Assembly (NCBI GenBank): GCA_012845835.1
Contig: JABAKD010000028.1
Location: 6,548,796-6,612,795 of the forward strand
Reading direction: 5' to 3'
DNA from: Undaria pinnatifida
Lineage: Eukaryota; Sar; Phaeophyceae; Laminariales; Alariaceae
Length of the DNA: 64,000 nt
The translations under genes and the position numbers were made by a program. Below the pieces are notes generated by a model, which saw only the letters and a program-made list of their open reading frames with translations, did not search any database and had not been told where the DNA came from. Shown here one piece after another: positions 11,634 through 21,779 of the stretch. Numbering within the stretch: position 1 is the first letter of the stretch; the number at the start of each line of letters is the position of its first letter.

Positions 11634-11890
11634 ACGCGTGCTACAATGGAGGTGCTACCACATTTTTTTCTGAGGTCCGTCACTTTCGGAGGTTAAGACA
11701 TGTCCTTCTTACCCAAAAACTGATTTGGAGTAAAATATAACTGCTACCGGATGAAAAACCCCAAGGCCTATGTACACGACGACAATCATGCAAAAACAAA
11801 ATTGCCTATATCGGACGATTTTGGGTTGAGGAACCCCGTCATTCAGAAACCATTTCAAACGAAAAGTGATACCTCTATCGTAGCACGTGT
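11634..11890 (+). mobile_element. MITE family A, copy A1, with related empty site
   Basis: The termini are inverted: acgcgtgctacaatggaggt at the left, and a right end that reads acacgtgctacgatagaggt on the other strand. Internal marks are 'actgctaccggatgaaaaa', 'gtacacgacgacaatcatgc' and 'cgacgattttgggttgagga'. It has no ORF. The flanks, 'ctctaccacgatgga..tacatag' on the left and 'gtgtttccgtcaagcag' on the right, are found fused without the element at 12138-12195. Confidence 0.85.
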
Positions 11891-12137
11891 TTCCGTCAAG
11901 CAGACCTGTACTCGTGACTTATCAGCACGAACCCCAACTCGGTTGCGCTCGACATGCCCTTGCCTGCCTGCACGCGACGAGCTGCACCCGAGGCTGGTCC
12001 AGGGGTATTCGTTTGCCTTTTCTACACCCCCTTACGACCCAGATTCCTGATACAGACATGCTTCATTCTCTCCACCAAACACAATAAACATCACTCTGTC
12101 TGTTACGTTGATTTGTCGCTTTGACAGACAAATCTAT

Positions 12138-12200
12138 CCTCTACCACGATGGAACAAGATTCTGCATAGGTGTTTCCGTCAAGCAGGTACTCATGACGTG
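12138..12200 (+). repeat. Unoccupied paralogue of the A1 insertion site
   Basis: 'cctctaccacgatggaacaa', 'gattctgcatag', then 'gtgtttccgtcaagcag' match the two flanks of copy A1 (11599-11633 and 11887-11905) with the MITE absent. The homologous flanks show that the locus was duplicated locally and that one copy received the element. Confidence 0.8.
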
Positions 12201-14440
12201 TTGAGCGGTGATGTGTGACGTTATTACACGCATTGAGAGGGGAGAACGAACGAGAGAAAAAAAAATATGAAAAAAAATCGGACCTCCGGGGGTACATATC
12301 ATAGTTGTGCGGAATAACATTCTGCGAGAACCCTTGGATCCTCACATATAGAAAACGTATTTGAGCCTTATTGAACGTTTGACTTTGTGGATTTACGCTG
12401 TGAAACCTGATTGGATGCGCCGTGATCTACGTGGCAATGATTTTCAAACACGCCTCCGATTAACGATCTTCGTATACATACCACTATCAACCATTACTGG
12501 CATGTTCACTATTTGGAATCTGCGATGGATTTGCTGTAAGAATGGTGTCTTGCAAATGCTAGAAATGTGAATACATACAACTGATATTACAAAAAAGGAT
12601 ATGCAGAGTGTTATGTTCCAAGGTATATAGCTGTAAATACTGTCAAAAGTAAGCGCTAACTAGAGTGGTAAATGCTGCGGCGTCTGGTCACCTACTCGTC
12701 TTCTACCATTCCAAACGCAACCGGTGTCGACCGCAGGCAAATAAATATTGTGTTTCGAGAAGGTATGCACTCTTTACATCACTTCAAGTGATAGGCCAGA
12801 GGCTATGCAGGTCGTAAGCGTGTCGAGTGCAGGGTGTACGGCATTGGGTATTTATCTCTGAACTCAACCTGACTCAACGAAAAAAATTCCCAAATGCACC
12901 CGTACGCACGCACACAGTACTACTTCGTATTAATATGACAGTATCGACTTCGATTTTCCTATGTTCTCAACCACGACCGGCAGTCGCAGAGCAGTGGTGG
13001 GCATCAGACCGTCGAGTGTAAGCCTCGGGTGTACCTGGTTAATATTATGTGTTTAAACGTTTGGTGGCCACTCCTTGCGCCCAAGGACGGCCTGGTTATT
13101 GTGTGCCTTTAGATGTACGACCACATGTAAACATCCAAAAGAAATTTACGTGATTTTCAGGAGACATGGCATATCCGGGCATCGGAAGTCGATGACCCCT
13201 TCATGTTAACCATAACAACGTAAAGACTGGTTGAAACATACATATTGTCTGATATCCCGTATATCCCGTATCACGTACAAGGGTACTACTGCGCTACCTT
13301 GCACCGTTCAAAAACTATGGGAGATGGCATGTATTTATAAAAAAAGGGATTGGGTGGTATCATAGGAAAAAAATCGACTTAAATTTTGCGCCGAACACGC
13401 CCCCCGAGGGTTTTGAGTTGCATGCAGGCAGGCGTTCACACCCAGAGGAGACCCTTGTATTGCCCACGCAAGCACTCCCAAATAGGGAAGTTGGAGGCAG
13501 GCCGACAATACCCTAGCGGAGAGACCACATGCTCCAGCTGTGCGAATCCTGCGAGGCAAAACCAGAGAGAGGGGTCTGGGCAAAAAGTAAATCGAAACGG
13601 ATCTGGCACAACAAGCTCAAAAAGTGACAATTTGACCGTCCTGGTTCGATTTTTTTCTCGATTTGTGTGATATGCTACTTTTGGACCACACCGTGAGACC
13701 TCGCCAAGTGTGCGCTGTCCTAAACGAGCTGCACCCTCACACCGGTCATATCATACAGAGCACGTAGGAAGAGACCGTCTGGGAATCGCCGTGGCATGCT
13801 ATTTCGTGGTGCAACCTGTGCATCTCGATGTTCAAAAGTGGATTACTCGTCGACGATACACTAGGGGCTCAACGCCACGATTAATCTCAACCGGTGCAGT
13901 ATCCCAAAGGGAATGGAGGGCTCTGCTGCAGATAGCAAGCCATTTATTGCGCAAACGCACTGACGTGTTTAACGCTGGAAACGCCAGGAGAGGGTTGTCG
14001 GTTCGAATGTCTGTCATGCCTATCCGACGTGTGTTATGTGTTCCTCACTAGCTGCCGTGCCTATCATGGATACTTGCCATGCCGTCCAAGATGAGGTTGC
14101 GCGATTCGCGGGCAACTGACGATGGCGGCGCACCGTTATACGCGCTGATCGATCGCATGCCTTCGAAGAGTATTGGAGGCACGTGTGTATTAAGGTACAA
14201 CCTGGCTGACCTAACAAAGATGAAGTGAGAGAGAGTTCCACTCCATTTATGCTGAGTGTGTCCCATGATTGGGAGAATCGCACCACGGCGCCCAGTGTCG
14301 GTATTCCATACTTTGCGGGAATCGCACCATGGTGTCGAGCGCCATTCAAGTCTACCGGGGGTACCAACAAGGGGGCGTTGTAGATGAATGTCTCCATGGA
14401 GTACATTTCAGCAGTATTCGGTTGGACCGTGGAGATACGC
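12200..14440. other. Unassigned stretch
   Basis: Several 60-110 codon frames exist on both strands (for example 12361-12570 plus, 13335-13583 minus, 13710-14051 plus). I find no recognisable motif, repeat structure or paired splice sites that would support a gene. Confidence 0.3.
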
Positions 14441-14449
14441 ACGCGTGCT

Positions 14450-15190
14450 AACAGCTGGTGAGCACGGGAAGCTGAGATAGGTTCGGCGATAGCATTTACA
14501 ACGTATAGGTAAGCACGAGTAAGGCTATCGCCGAACTGATGGGGAAGTGTGGTAAGCGCCTCTCTGGGGTTTTTTGGAATGAACTTCAGCAGTTTTGGAT
14601 TCAGGCGTGAAGGTGAGCACGTGCTGTAGCCGCTGCTGATCGGGATGCTAAAGATAACCGGCTCCCGGTGGTGTCCTAACCATAGGTTCGGTGGTAGCAT
14701 TCAGTCAGTGTAAGTGACCACCAGTCATGCTGCCGCTGGACAGGAGAGGTGGGGTGCGCACCTTCCTGGGGATTTGGATTTCTGGGGAGGAGCTGGTGGT
14801 GCGCGTTTGCCTTGACGAGTGTTGCTGGTGTACATTTATATACCTGGTATAGTTTGAGCAATGTATTATGTACCGAGTGCACACGAGTAGTATTTAGATT
14901 ATGGCACGAATGCACTGATACTGACTTTATTCGTTTTGTGTTTCGTGTTTAAGGACTGCCCTTCTTCGTTTATTTTCTGAGCTGGCGAAAGTGAGCGCCT
15001 TGGTGTAGTCCCGGCGGTATTCGGTCGAACTGCGAGGTGAGCACGTTGTCAATCGCTGCTGATCGCGACATGAGGTAAGCATCTCCCGCGAGTGTTGCAA
15101 GTAGGTTCGATGGTAGCATTTCGACAGTGAAAGGTATGCACTTGTCGTGCTATTGTCAAACGGGTAGGTGAAGGTGAGCGCCTGCTCGGG
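14450..15190 (+). repeat. Degenerate repeat field with GGTGAGC/GGTAAGC words
   Basis: The words 'ggtgagcac', 'ggtaagcac' and 'ggtgagcgcc' recur every 40-120 bp. They are interleaved with 'taggttcg(g/a)(c/t)g(a/g)tagcatt', seen at about 14480, 14684 and 15103, and with 'gccgctgctgatcg' or 'cgctgctgatcg'. This is an old, diverged array. The 226-codon minus-strand frame at 14020-14700 overlaps it and is not supported as a gene. Confidence 0.5.
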
Positions 15191-15193
15191 ATT

Positions 15194-16010
15194 GTGTTCC
15201 TAGAGTGGAATTGTCGGTGTTCTGTGTGTACGTTATGTCTTAGGAGCAAAAATGTCAGCCAGACTTTACGACTGTGGGGGAAAAAAAAATGGTCTGAACA
15301 GTCGGCTGGTCGAATGCTGCTGTTTGAAGTAAATGCTGAGATAGAGATCGCTGTTCTCTCGCCACCGCCCAAGATGGGCACGGCGGAAAGAAGCACGTTG
15401 CGACATCAGACCGACGGTGTTGAGCGGAGAAGAAAGGCGCACAGGCTGTTACCGACCTATGACCCGGATGCCCGCGTGGCTCCGATGCCCACATGCGCCG
15501 GGCTGGGGGGGTGTTGCAGTGGCGGCGGCGCCGGGGAGAAAAGACCCTTAGGCCGCACCCGATCGAACCAAGACGGAGTCGAGTCTACCTGGGCAAACGA
15601 GGATGAGGCGAGGGGGAGTTTCACGCCACTGCAATTGGACGTGTTTCACGCTCTTCGGGAGTCGTATTACGGCGCAGGCTACCGTCGTCGACCACCGGGT
15701 ACGTCGACCAAGGGGAAAGGAGAGACCGCTGTCAGAGAAGAAGCGCTCAAGACACACCCGATCGGAACTAAGGTCAGGACGGAGTTCACCCATCCTTCAA
15801 GGCCGGCGAAAGGCATTCATCGGAGAGGTGCACGACTTCAACGATCCGTATTGGCGGGCGAGGTATTCCGATGGAGACTGGGAGGAGTTGGACACCCAAG
15901 AGCTAAGACGCGGCAGGGAATTGGCGGCAACTTCAGCCCAAACAGATAGATCAAGGGGCTGGTCTGGCTGGAAAGGAGATGGAATTAGGAGTTCAATCGG
16001 CGAGAGCTAA
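15194..16010 (+). pseudogene. Frameshifted ORF with Tudor-like motif
   Basis: Two overlapping frames together read like one protein. Frame 1 (15194-15949) carries 'LQLDVFHALRESYYGAGY' and 'HPIGTKVRTEFTHPSRPAK'. The continuation is in another frame (15603-16010): 'FIGEVHDFNDPYWRARYSDG' followed by 'DWEELDTQEL'. The pattern F-x-G-x-V...Y-x-DGD-x-EEL is typical of Tudor/chromo-barrel-like modules found in many stramenopile proteins and retroelement ORFs. The break is at about 15811, where one extra base separates the halves. The host protein is unknown. A sequencing error instead of true decay is possible. Confidence 0.5.
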
Positions 16011-16330
16011 AGCGGGAGTGGAAGCCGGCGAATATCCCCGCCTAAATCGTTCGCTCAAACGGCGGGACTGGCGGGATAGAGAAGGGTTCCGCTGACTGGG
16101 GTCGCACACTTTTAAGCTCTGGCGGACTATACCAGACTTGGGGGGTAATGCGGCGGCCGGGCGTGGGAGGCAAAACAAAAGTGCGATGGGTCGTGTTTTT
16201 GCAGTCACGGCGCATTGGGCGCAGAGAAGGGAGTGATTTCTCTTTGGGCGTAGGAGGGACCTTTCATCACGTAGACGGTTTAATGTACGAGAGCGGAACG
16301 CCTCCCCAAGGAGACTGGGCCCTCGACTGA

Positions 16331-17031
16331 ATGGTCTGCCCCATAGCCTGGTGTTTACTCAACGCCCCCATGAAAGGAAGAAAAAGCTAATTCAAAAAGA
16401 TTCAAAAAGGAACTAGTAACGGGCTACAGAATTAAGAGTTAAGGGGCCAAACCACTGTCCACTTGCACAGACGCATCCATTCACCGTGTTTGCGAGACTC
16501 TCGCGTGATGTACAACGCTGGTACGCCTGGACTCCGGTTGTAACCTATTTCGATGGCCGGGACGAGTGAGATTCAAAGAGCCACCGGGTCAACAAGTTCC
16601 ACGGCCGAACTCCTAGGCAAAAGGTGAGCCGTAACCAAGGCGGCTCGCCCCGCTACCGCAACGCGTACAAAACTTACACAAGTTCCGGGTACGGGTATGG
16701 ATGTCGTACCAGAACTTCCAGAAGTACCGGGTACGGTTGTGAATGGCATGCAGAACTTACAGAAGCTCTTTGTAGGGTACTACTCGGGGTGAATACCATG
16801 GGTATGATTTGTACCGACCCTACAAAACACAACCTGGGATTGTTTGGTGTAAATTGGTTTTTTCCTTCTGGAGCCGAAAGATCGTCCCAATATGTGCGGC
16901 TCCTCAATGACGAACCGTATCGAAATAGCAAAAATAGCATGGACGGTCGTTTGCCTGCTCACAGATCGGCCACGACACCACACCGTGCACGCTACTCAAC
17001 GCAGTAGCATGGATGACACCGACAACAGGGT
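16331..17031. other. Stretch downstream of the EsV-1-7 gene
   Basis: It contains a short imperfect duplication near 16675-16760 ('gtaccgggtacgg' and 'cagaacttcc/acagaag' words). I see no AATAAA on the minus strand immediately after the EsV-1-7 stop, and no gene. Confidence 0.3.
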
Positions 17032-18360
17032 CTACGACGAGACATCCACCCCCATCTCGGTCTTAATAGGTTCCGCTGATTGCTGTTTGTACGGTAAAGG
17101 GGTCATAGTCCGTCGTATACGCCGACCGGCCTTCTTGCCGACGGTATTGACGTCGGCTCGTTCTGGTAAGGCACGGGAAAGCAAGGTATGAGGACAACTC
17201 CCGCTGGGACCCATCCCCACCGCGTGAACGATGCCACCCTCTTTGAAAGCGCCGTTATCGAGGTAGTGCGACGACTGCTCCCCGTCAAGTTCTGACCTTG
17301 CCCGTCCCCGACTACCCCCCACCTCGGGGGTAATAGCCGGACTGCCCATACTATCATCCTTCGTCGAGGTTTTCGCAGCAGCCACAACGTTGGTCGACAC
17401 ATCTCGTGCTGACCATGTTCCGTTGCGGTCTACTGCTAAACGGTTGGAGCGGATCTTCACCATGTCGTCCTTAGAATGCGTTTTGCAGTACACCGGCGTC
17501 TTGCTGCCAACAACATCATAGCCCGCGTTTTCAAAGCAAGATTTATCGGAACAGAGCTTTCTGCGGACATTCGCCGTGCCGTCGTGAACATTTTTCTTGG
17601 CGAATTCCGCCGCGTTACCACCGTCTACCTTATTGTGCGGCTTGCTGCAGGATTCGTGGAGGAAAGTCTTGGAGCGGAAATTTACCATGCTGTGATGGGC
17701 ATGTTGCTTGCAGTATTTCGCCGACTTGCCCCCCTCGAACTGAAAACTCGGCCGCTTCCAGCAGGAGTCATGTGAACAACGCTTGGTGCGTACGTCAACC
17801 ATACCGCCCTTGGCATGTTGCTTGCAGTACGCCGGTTTCTTCGTGCCCTCCACATTATAAGATGGAATCGTCGAGCAGGAGTCATGTGCGCAACGCTTGG
17901 CGTGCACATCGACCATGCCGTCCTCAGCATGTTGCCTGCAGTAGACCGCCTTCTTGCCGCCCTCGACATTAAAGCTCGGCTGCCTCGTGCAGGAGTCATA
18001 AAAGCAACGCTTAGCTAACACATTCACCATGCCATCCTCAGCATGCTGTCTGCAGTACACGGCAGTCTTGCTCCCCTCGACACCAAAGTTCGGTCGTCTC
18101 GTGCAAGAGTCATCTGAGCAATGCCTGTTGAGGACATTGACCATTTCTTTATCAGCATGTTCCTTGCAGAACACCGCGGTCTTGATTCCGTCCAAATTAA
18201 AACTCGGGTGCCTCGTGCAGGCAGCATGTGAGCAACGCTTTCTGAACATATTTATCATGCCGTCTTTGGCATGTTGCTTGCAGAACGCCCCCATCATGCC
18301 CTTTAGTGGTACATTATACGTAGCGCGTATCTTGCATTGCTCGTTTAGGCAGCGCACCAT
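17032..18360 (-). CDS. EsV-1-7 repeat protein (IMM family)
   Basis: A single uninterrupted frame of 442 residues from the ATG at 18360; the frame stays open upstream to an ATG at 18453, giving 473. Residues 4-307 are eight tandem units of 37-39 residues. Seven fit C-X4-C-X16(17)-C-X2-H-X12, first cysteines at about 4, 43, 81, 119, 157, 195 and 270. The unit at about 233 is degenerate: F replaces the first C, and A and N replace the second C and the H. Typical cores are 'YCRQHAEDGMV' and 'CSHDSC'. Residues 308-442 form a low-complexity Gly/Ser/Arg/Glu tail. This repeat defines a family expanded in brown algae that includes the Ectocarpus developmental regulator IMM and occurs in the virus EsV-1. 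Conserved Cys/His suggests zinc binding. I start at 18360 because the first cysteine follows at once; a GTAAGT next to this ATG on the minus strand could instead mark an upstream exon border. The biological role of this member is unknown. Confidence 0.88.
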   Translation of the reverse strand: MVRCLNEQCKIRATYNVPLKGMMGAFCKQHAKDGMINMFRKRCSHAACTRHPSFNLDGIKTAVFCKEHADKEMVNVLNRHCSDDSCTRRPNFGVEGSKTAVYCRQHAEDGMVNVLAKRCFYDSCTRQPSFNVEGGKKAVYCRQHAEDGMVDVHAKRCAHDSCSTIPSYNVEGTKKPAYCKQHAKGGMVDVRTKRCSHDSCWKRPSFQFEGGKSAKYCKQHAHHSMVNFRSKTFLHESCSKPHNKVDGGNAAEFAKKNVHDGTANVRRKLCSDKSCFENAGYDVVGSKTPVYCKTHSKDDMVKIRSNRLAVDRNGTWSARDVSTNVVAAAKTSTKDDSMGSPAITPEVGGSRGRARSELDGEQSSHYLDNGAFKEGGIVHAVGMGPSGSCPHTLLSRALPERADVNTVGKKAGRRIRRTMTPLPYKQQSAEPIKTEMGVDVSS

Positions 18361-18453
18361 ACTTACCACGGCGTGGAATGCCTGAAAGCCGTAAGCGACC
18401 AAGGAGGAAAGGGGAGCAGAGTTGAAATTCACTGGGCCAGCGCGGCCTGTCAT

Positions 18454-19195
18454 TCAATAGTTGCATGTATTGAGGGCATTTGCAGCAGTGACAACGAATT
18501 ACTTAGGTTGATCCAACTTAGTTATCATCGGCCCGCATATTGATGCTTGAGACGTTAGGACGTGGTCGGGGTCACAAGGCGGACATCTGGAGCGGACAAC
18601 AAAACAAACCGCAAGGCATACAGAATACGATCCATCGTGGTCCTTTGTATCGCGGTGGTGGTTGAAATGCAGCGGGAGCTACGTCCTCTTGGCGGAAGTG
18701 CCACTAGTCGCCGTCATATCATCGGCACAGTTCCGCAGCGCATCACACCGTGGTCGGCAACTGTCACCATCACCGCTAGCTTTACTAGAGCTCAGTTGGA
18801 CACGCTGTATAGACTATGTAGACTACTGTATAAACTACTGTACAATCTATAACAAGAGGCTCGGGACAAATGGTTCAAGCACCACCAGCGTTTCAACCGA
18901 GGAACGACAAAAGCCAAGGTAGGATGCTCAATTTAGGGTCAATATTTTGCAGTGGCTCGGGTCAATCGCGCGATTGACCCCCCTTTTTATTTTCGGTCTT
19001 AAGCTCTTGTGCCGTTTAGATTTGGTGACGCGAACCCGCGAACGGAAAGCGACGCAGACGCCAACAATCGTCTAATGACGCCTTTCTGTCGGTGAGGTAC
19101 AAAGTCACACTCATGAAGGGGGTACCCCCGGCTACCCACGTCCTAGTCGAACTACCAATTGATGTGGTATCCACAGTATGTTCTTCACTATTGCA
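18454..19195. other. Upstream region of the EsV-1-7 gene
   Basis: This is the presumed promoter side of the minus-strand EsV-1-7 gene. I see no clear TATA box and no other gene. A small inverted repeat 'gggtcaatcgcgcgattgaccc' type element lies at about 18959-18981. Confidence 0.35.
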
Positions 19196-19196
19196 T

Positions 19197-19500
19197 GTAA
19201 TGTACATGTATATGTAAATGTATATGTATATGTATGCATATGTTTATGTAAATGTATATGTAAATGTATATGTAAATGTATATGTACATGTATATGTACA
19301 TGTACATGTATATGTATATGTATATGTACATGTTTATGTATCTGTATATGTATCTGTATATGTATATGTGTATTATATGTACATTATATGTATACGCATC
19401 TGCATATGTAGACTATATGTATTTGTAAATGTATATGTATAATCAATGTATATGTATACGTATATGTATATGTATATGTATATGCATGTATAGGTGTATG
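19197..19500 (+). repeat. GTATAT/ATGTAA microsatellite
   Basis: About 300 bp of 'tatatgtatatgta' with 'aatg', 'catg' and 'ctg' interruptions. Related blocks lie at 19580-19672 and 19978-20060. The frames encode only Tyr/Val or Cys/Ile repeats and are not genes. Confidence 0.95.
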
Positions 19501-19506
19501 TATATT

Positions 19507-19576
19507 ATAAAAAATGAAAATACACTCCAGCTGTGGTGAGATCGAAGATTTTGTCGAAACTCATCTTTGCATGTAT
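19507..19576 (-). repeat. C-rich repeat, solo 3' end
   Basis: Read on the minus strand it is the conserved 3' terminus of the C-rich family: 'gcaaagatgagtttcgacaa', then 'cacagctggagtgtatttt' and an AT-rich end. It lies inside the microsatellite, so the family can exist as end-only fragments. Confidence 0.75.
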
Positions 19577-19675
19577 ATGTGTATGCATATCTATAGTCTA
19601 TGTACATGTATATGTAAATGTATATGTATACGCATATGTATATGTATATGTATACGCTATGTATATGTATATGTT

Positions 19676-19979
19676 GTCCGGTCGCCCCGGTGGCGTATCA
19701 GGTTAACCTCGAGCCTGGTATAGGTCAGTTTCGTGAGTTCGAGCCCCGCCGAGTGCATACTCGTATAAATTCGTTGGGACGTTTTCTTGTGGACAAATTG
19801 ACTTGCGGAAAGCGCGAGAGCGTGAGTTAGCAACACTCGATGAACAATCGACGAGCAGTGGGATTGCTGTACCCTATGCGCGATAAAAATTGAAGGCAAG
19901 AACCGGGGAGGAGAAGGGATGACACCTGTGACCACGGCTTGTCCAGAAGCTGGAAAGTGAAAGTGTGCAAAAAAAAAAT
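19676..19979 (+). mobile_element. tRNA-derived SINE, family 1, copy 1
   Basis: The head has pol III promoter-like boxes: box A-like 'ggtggcgtatcagg' and box B-like 'gagttcgagcccc' about 45 nt later. A unique body and an A run at 19969-19978 follow. About 85% of the sequence recurs at 55298-55610. The copy sits in a TATATG microsatellite, which hides any target duplication. There is no ORF. Confidence 0.75.
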
Positions 19980-20399
19980 ATATATATATATATATGTATA
20001 CGCATATGCATATACTTCGAAGTACATATGTATACGCATAGACTATATATTTATATGCATAAAAGTATGTACTCGTTGGGTATCTAGCCCGGCATTGGGG
20101 TTGCACATCCACGCGGCGTGAACAGGTTAGTCAAGGCTGAGTTTGTGCTTGGCATTGGGGAATTCGGGTGAGGATCTACAGAGAAAAACGAACCGCTATC
20201 CTACCGTAGCACGAGTCGAATTCGGAGGTTCAAACTGTTCTGTAATATACCGTATACCATGTACCCGGTAGACGACACATATGCTGGCAGAAATTACCAT
20301 TCCGATGGTGCATTGTTGGTCTGGGTTCTCTGCACGTGCGAAGGGATATAGGGATATACATACATACGAAGTACACATGTATATATATATTTCGATCCA

Positions 20400-21775
20400 T
20401 GTACAATAACATATTATGAAGCTTTAACACGTTGTTCAAACGCCCCACTTACATTCGAAATCGGCCAGAGTAATAAACACTTCTACGCAATTGATATCAC
20501 GTCGGTATCTTTCTACCCATCCATGACGTAGCTTTCATTCACCCCCCCCCCCCCTCCAACGCCCCCTCCTTCCCCACCACCCGCACGATCGCCTAGACCT
20601 AGCACCACGCATATAGCAAGCCCCTACAAATATGATTAATTCGCGCGATCGGAGTATCACACACAAGCTTGCAAAGATGAATTTCGACCAAATCTTTGAT
20701 CTCACAGCTGGAGTGCATTTTAATATTATATGACCTAAACCTCTTGAACCCCCCCCCCCCCCCCCCCCTTTTTTTCCCCGCTCTCTTGCTCAAACGCCTC
20801 ACCTAATATCGAAATCCGCCAGAGTATTAAACACTTCCACCCACTCGATATCACCTCATTATCTTTGTAGAGCCATCCTTGCCGCTGCTGCAATTCCCAC
20901 CCCCCCCGCCGCCCCCAACGCCCCCTCCTTCCCCACCACCCGCACCATTGCCTAGACCTAGCACCACGTGTATAGCAAACCCCTACATCTATGCGACCTA
21001 ACGCCCTTTCGCCCCCCCTCCCTCCACCTGCCCCCCCTTCCCCCACCCCCCGCCTCCCCACCCCTCCACCCCACCCCCACCTCCTCGAACACTCCGCCCT
21101 CTACTCACTGGTTGTACGACTTACAGGATATACAGGATACACTGGTGCATTCTTTCCAAACCCTTCACATTTATCCCCTTAAAGGATGTAAAGTTTCCAC
21201 GAACAGATTGAGATGCCCCACCCGTCCCCCCCCTCCCCCCCCATGATGAACTGGTGCATTCTTTCCAAAACCGTCAGATATATCCCCTTGAAGAATTCAT
21301 AGTTTCCACGCACAATTAGAGCTGCCCCACCCCTCCCCCCTCCAACCCCGCTCCCTTTTGATAAAAACCAGGCCCCCAAGTCCTTAAAAACTCCCCCCCC
21401 CCTCCCCCCCCCACCCCCACTCCCTTTTGATCAAAATCAGGCCCCCACGTCCTTAAAAACTCCGCCCCCCCCTCACCGGTTATTCGACTTACAGGATTCA
21501 CTTGCTAAACTGATGCATTTCCTTCCACAGCTGTCAGATTTTGTCCCCCTCAGAAACGGGTTTATAGTTTCCGCGCACAGACTGATTAACATCACCCTGT
21601 TGACCCTGATAGCTACACTGTAGTTGCAAGGGGAGTCGCCGACCTGTATTCTTAATGAGGACACACAACCCGTAATACGCGCGATCGGAGTATCACACAC
21701 AGCTTGCAAAGATGAGTTTCGACAAAATCCTCGATCCCACAGCTGGAGTGTATTTTTATTTCCATAATATATATA
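20400..21775 (+). repeat. C-rich composite repeat, copy 2 (5'-truncated)
   Basis: The copy starts inside the family ('acaataacatattatgaagc', compare 39285). Poly-C tracts, 'cgcctagacctagcaccacg' and 'ccggttattcgacttac' blocks follow. The full conserved 3' end is at 21590-21770. The terminal block also appears internally at 20640-20730, so this copy contains a duplicated end. No protein-coding region is supported. Confidence 0.75.
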
Positions 21776-21779
21776 TTGC

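Noticed and set aside
14020-14700. 226-codon minus-strand ORF, one of the longest in the window
   Set aside because: It overlaps a degenerate repeat field, has no recognisable domain, and other frames in the area are also long; I cannot support it as a gene.
17476-18385. Plus-strand ORFs of 66-118 codons over the EsV-1-7 gene
   Set aside because: Shadow frames created by the regular cysteine-rich repeats on the minus strand.
19218-19442. Val/Tyr-repeat ORFs
   Set aside because: Translation of the GTATAT microsatellite.
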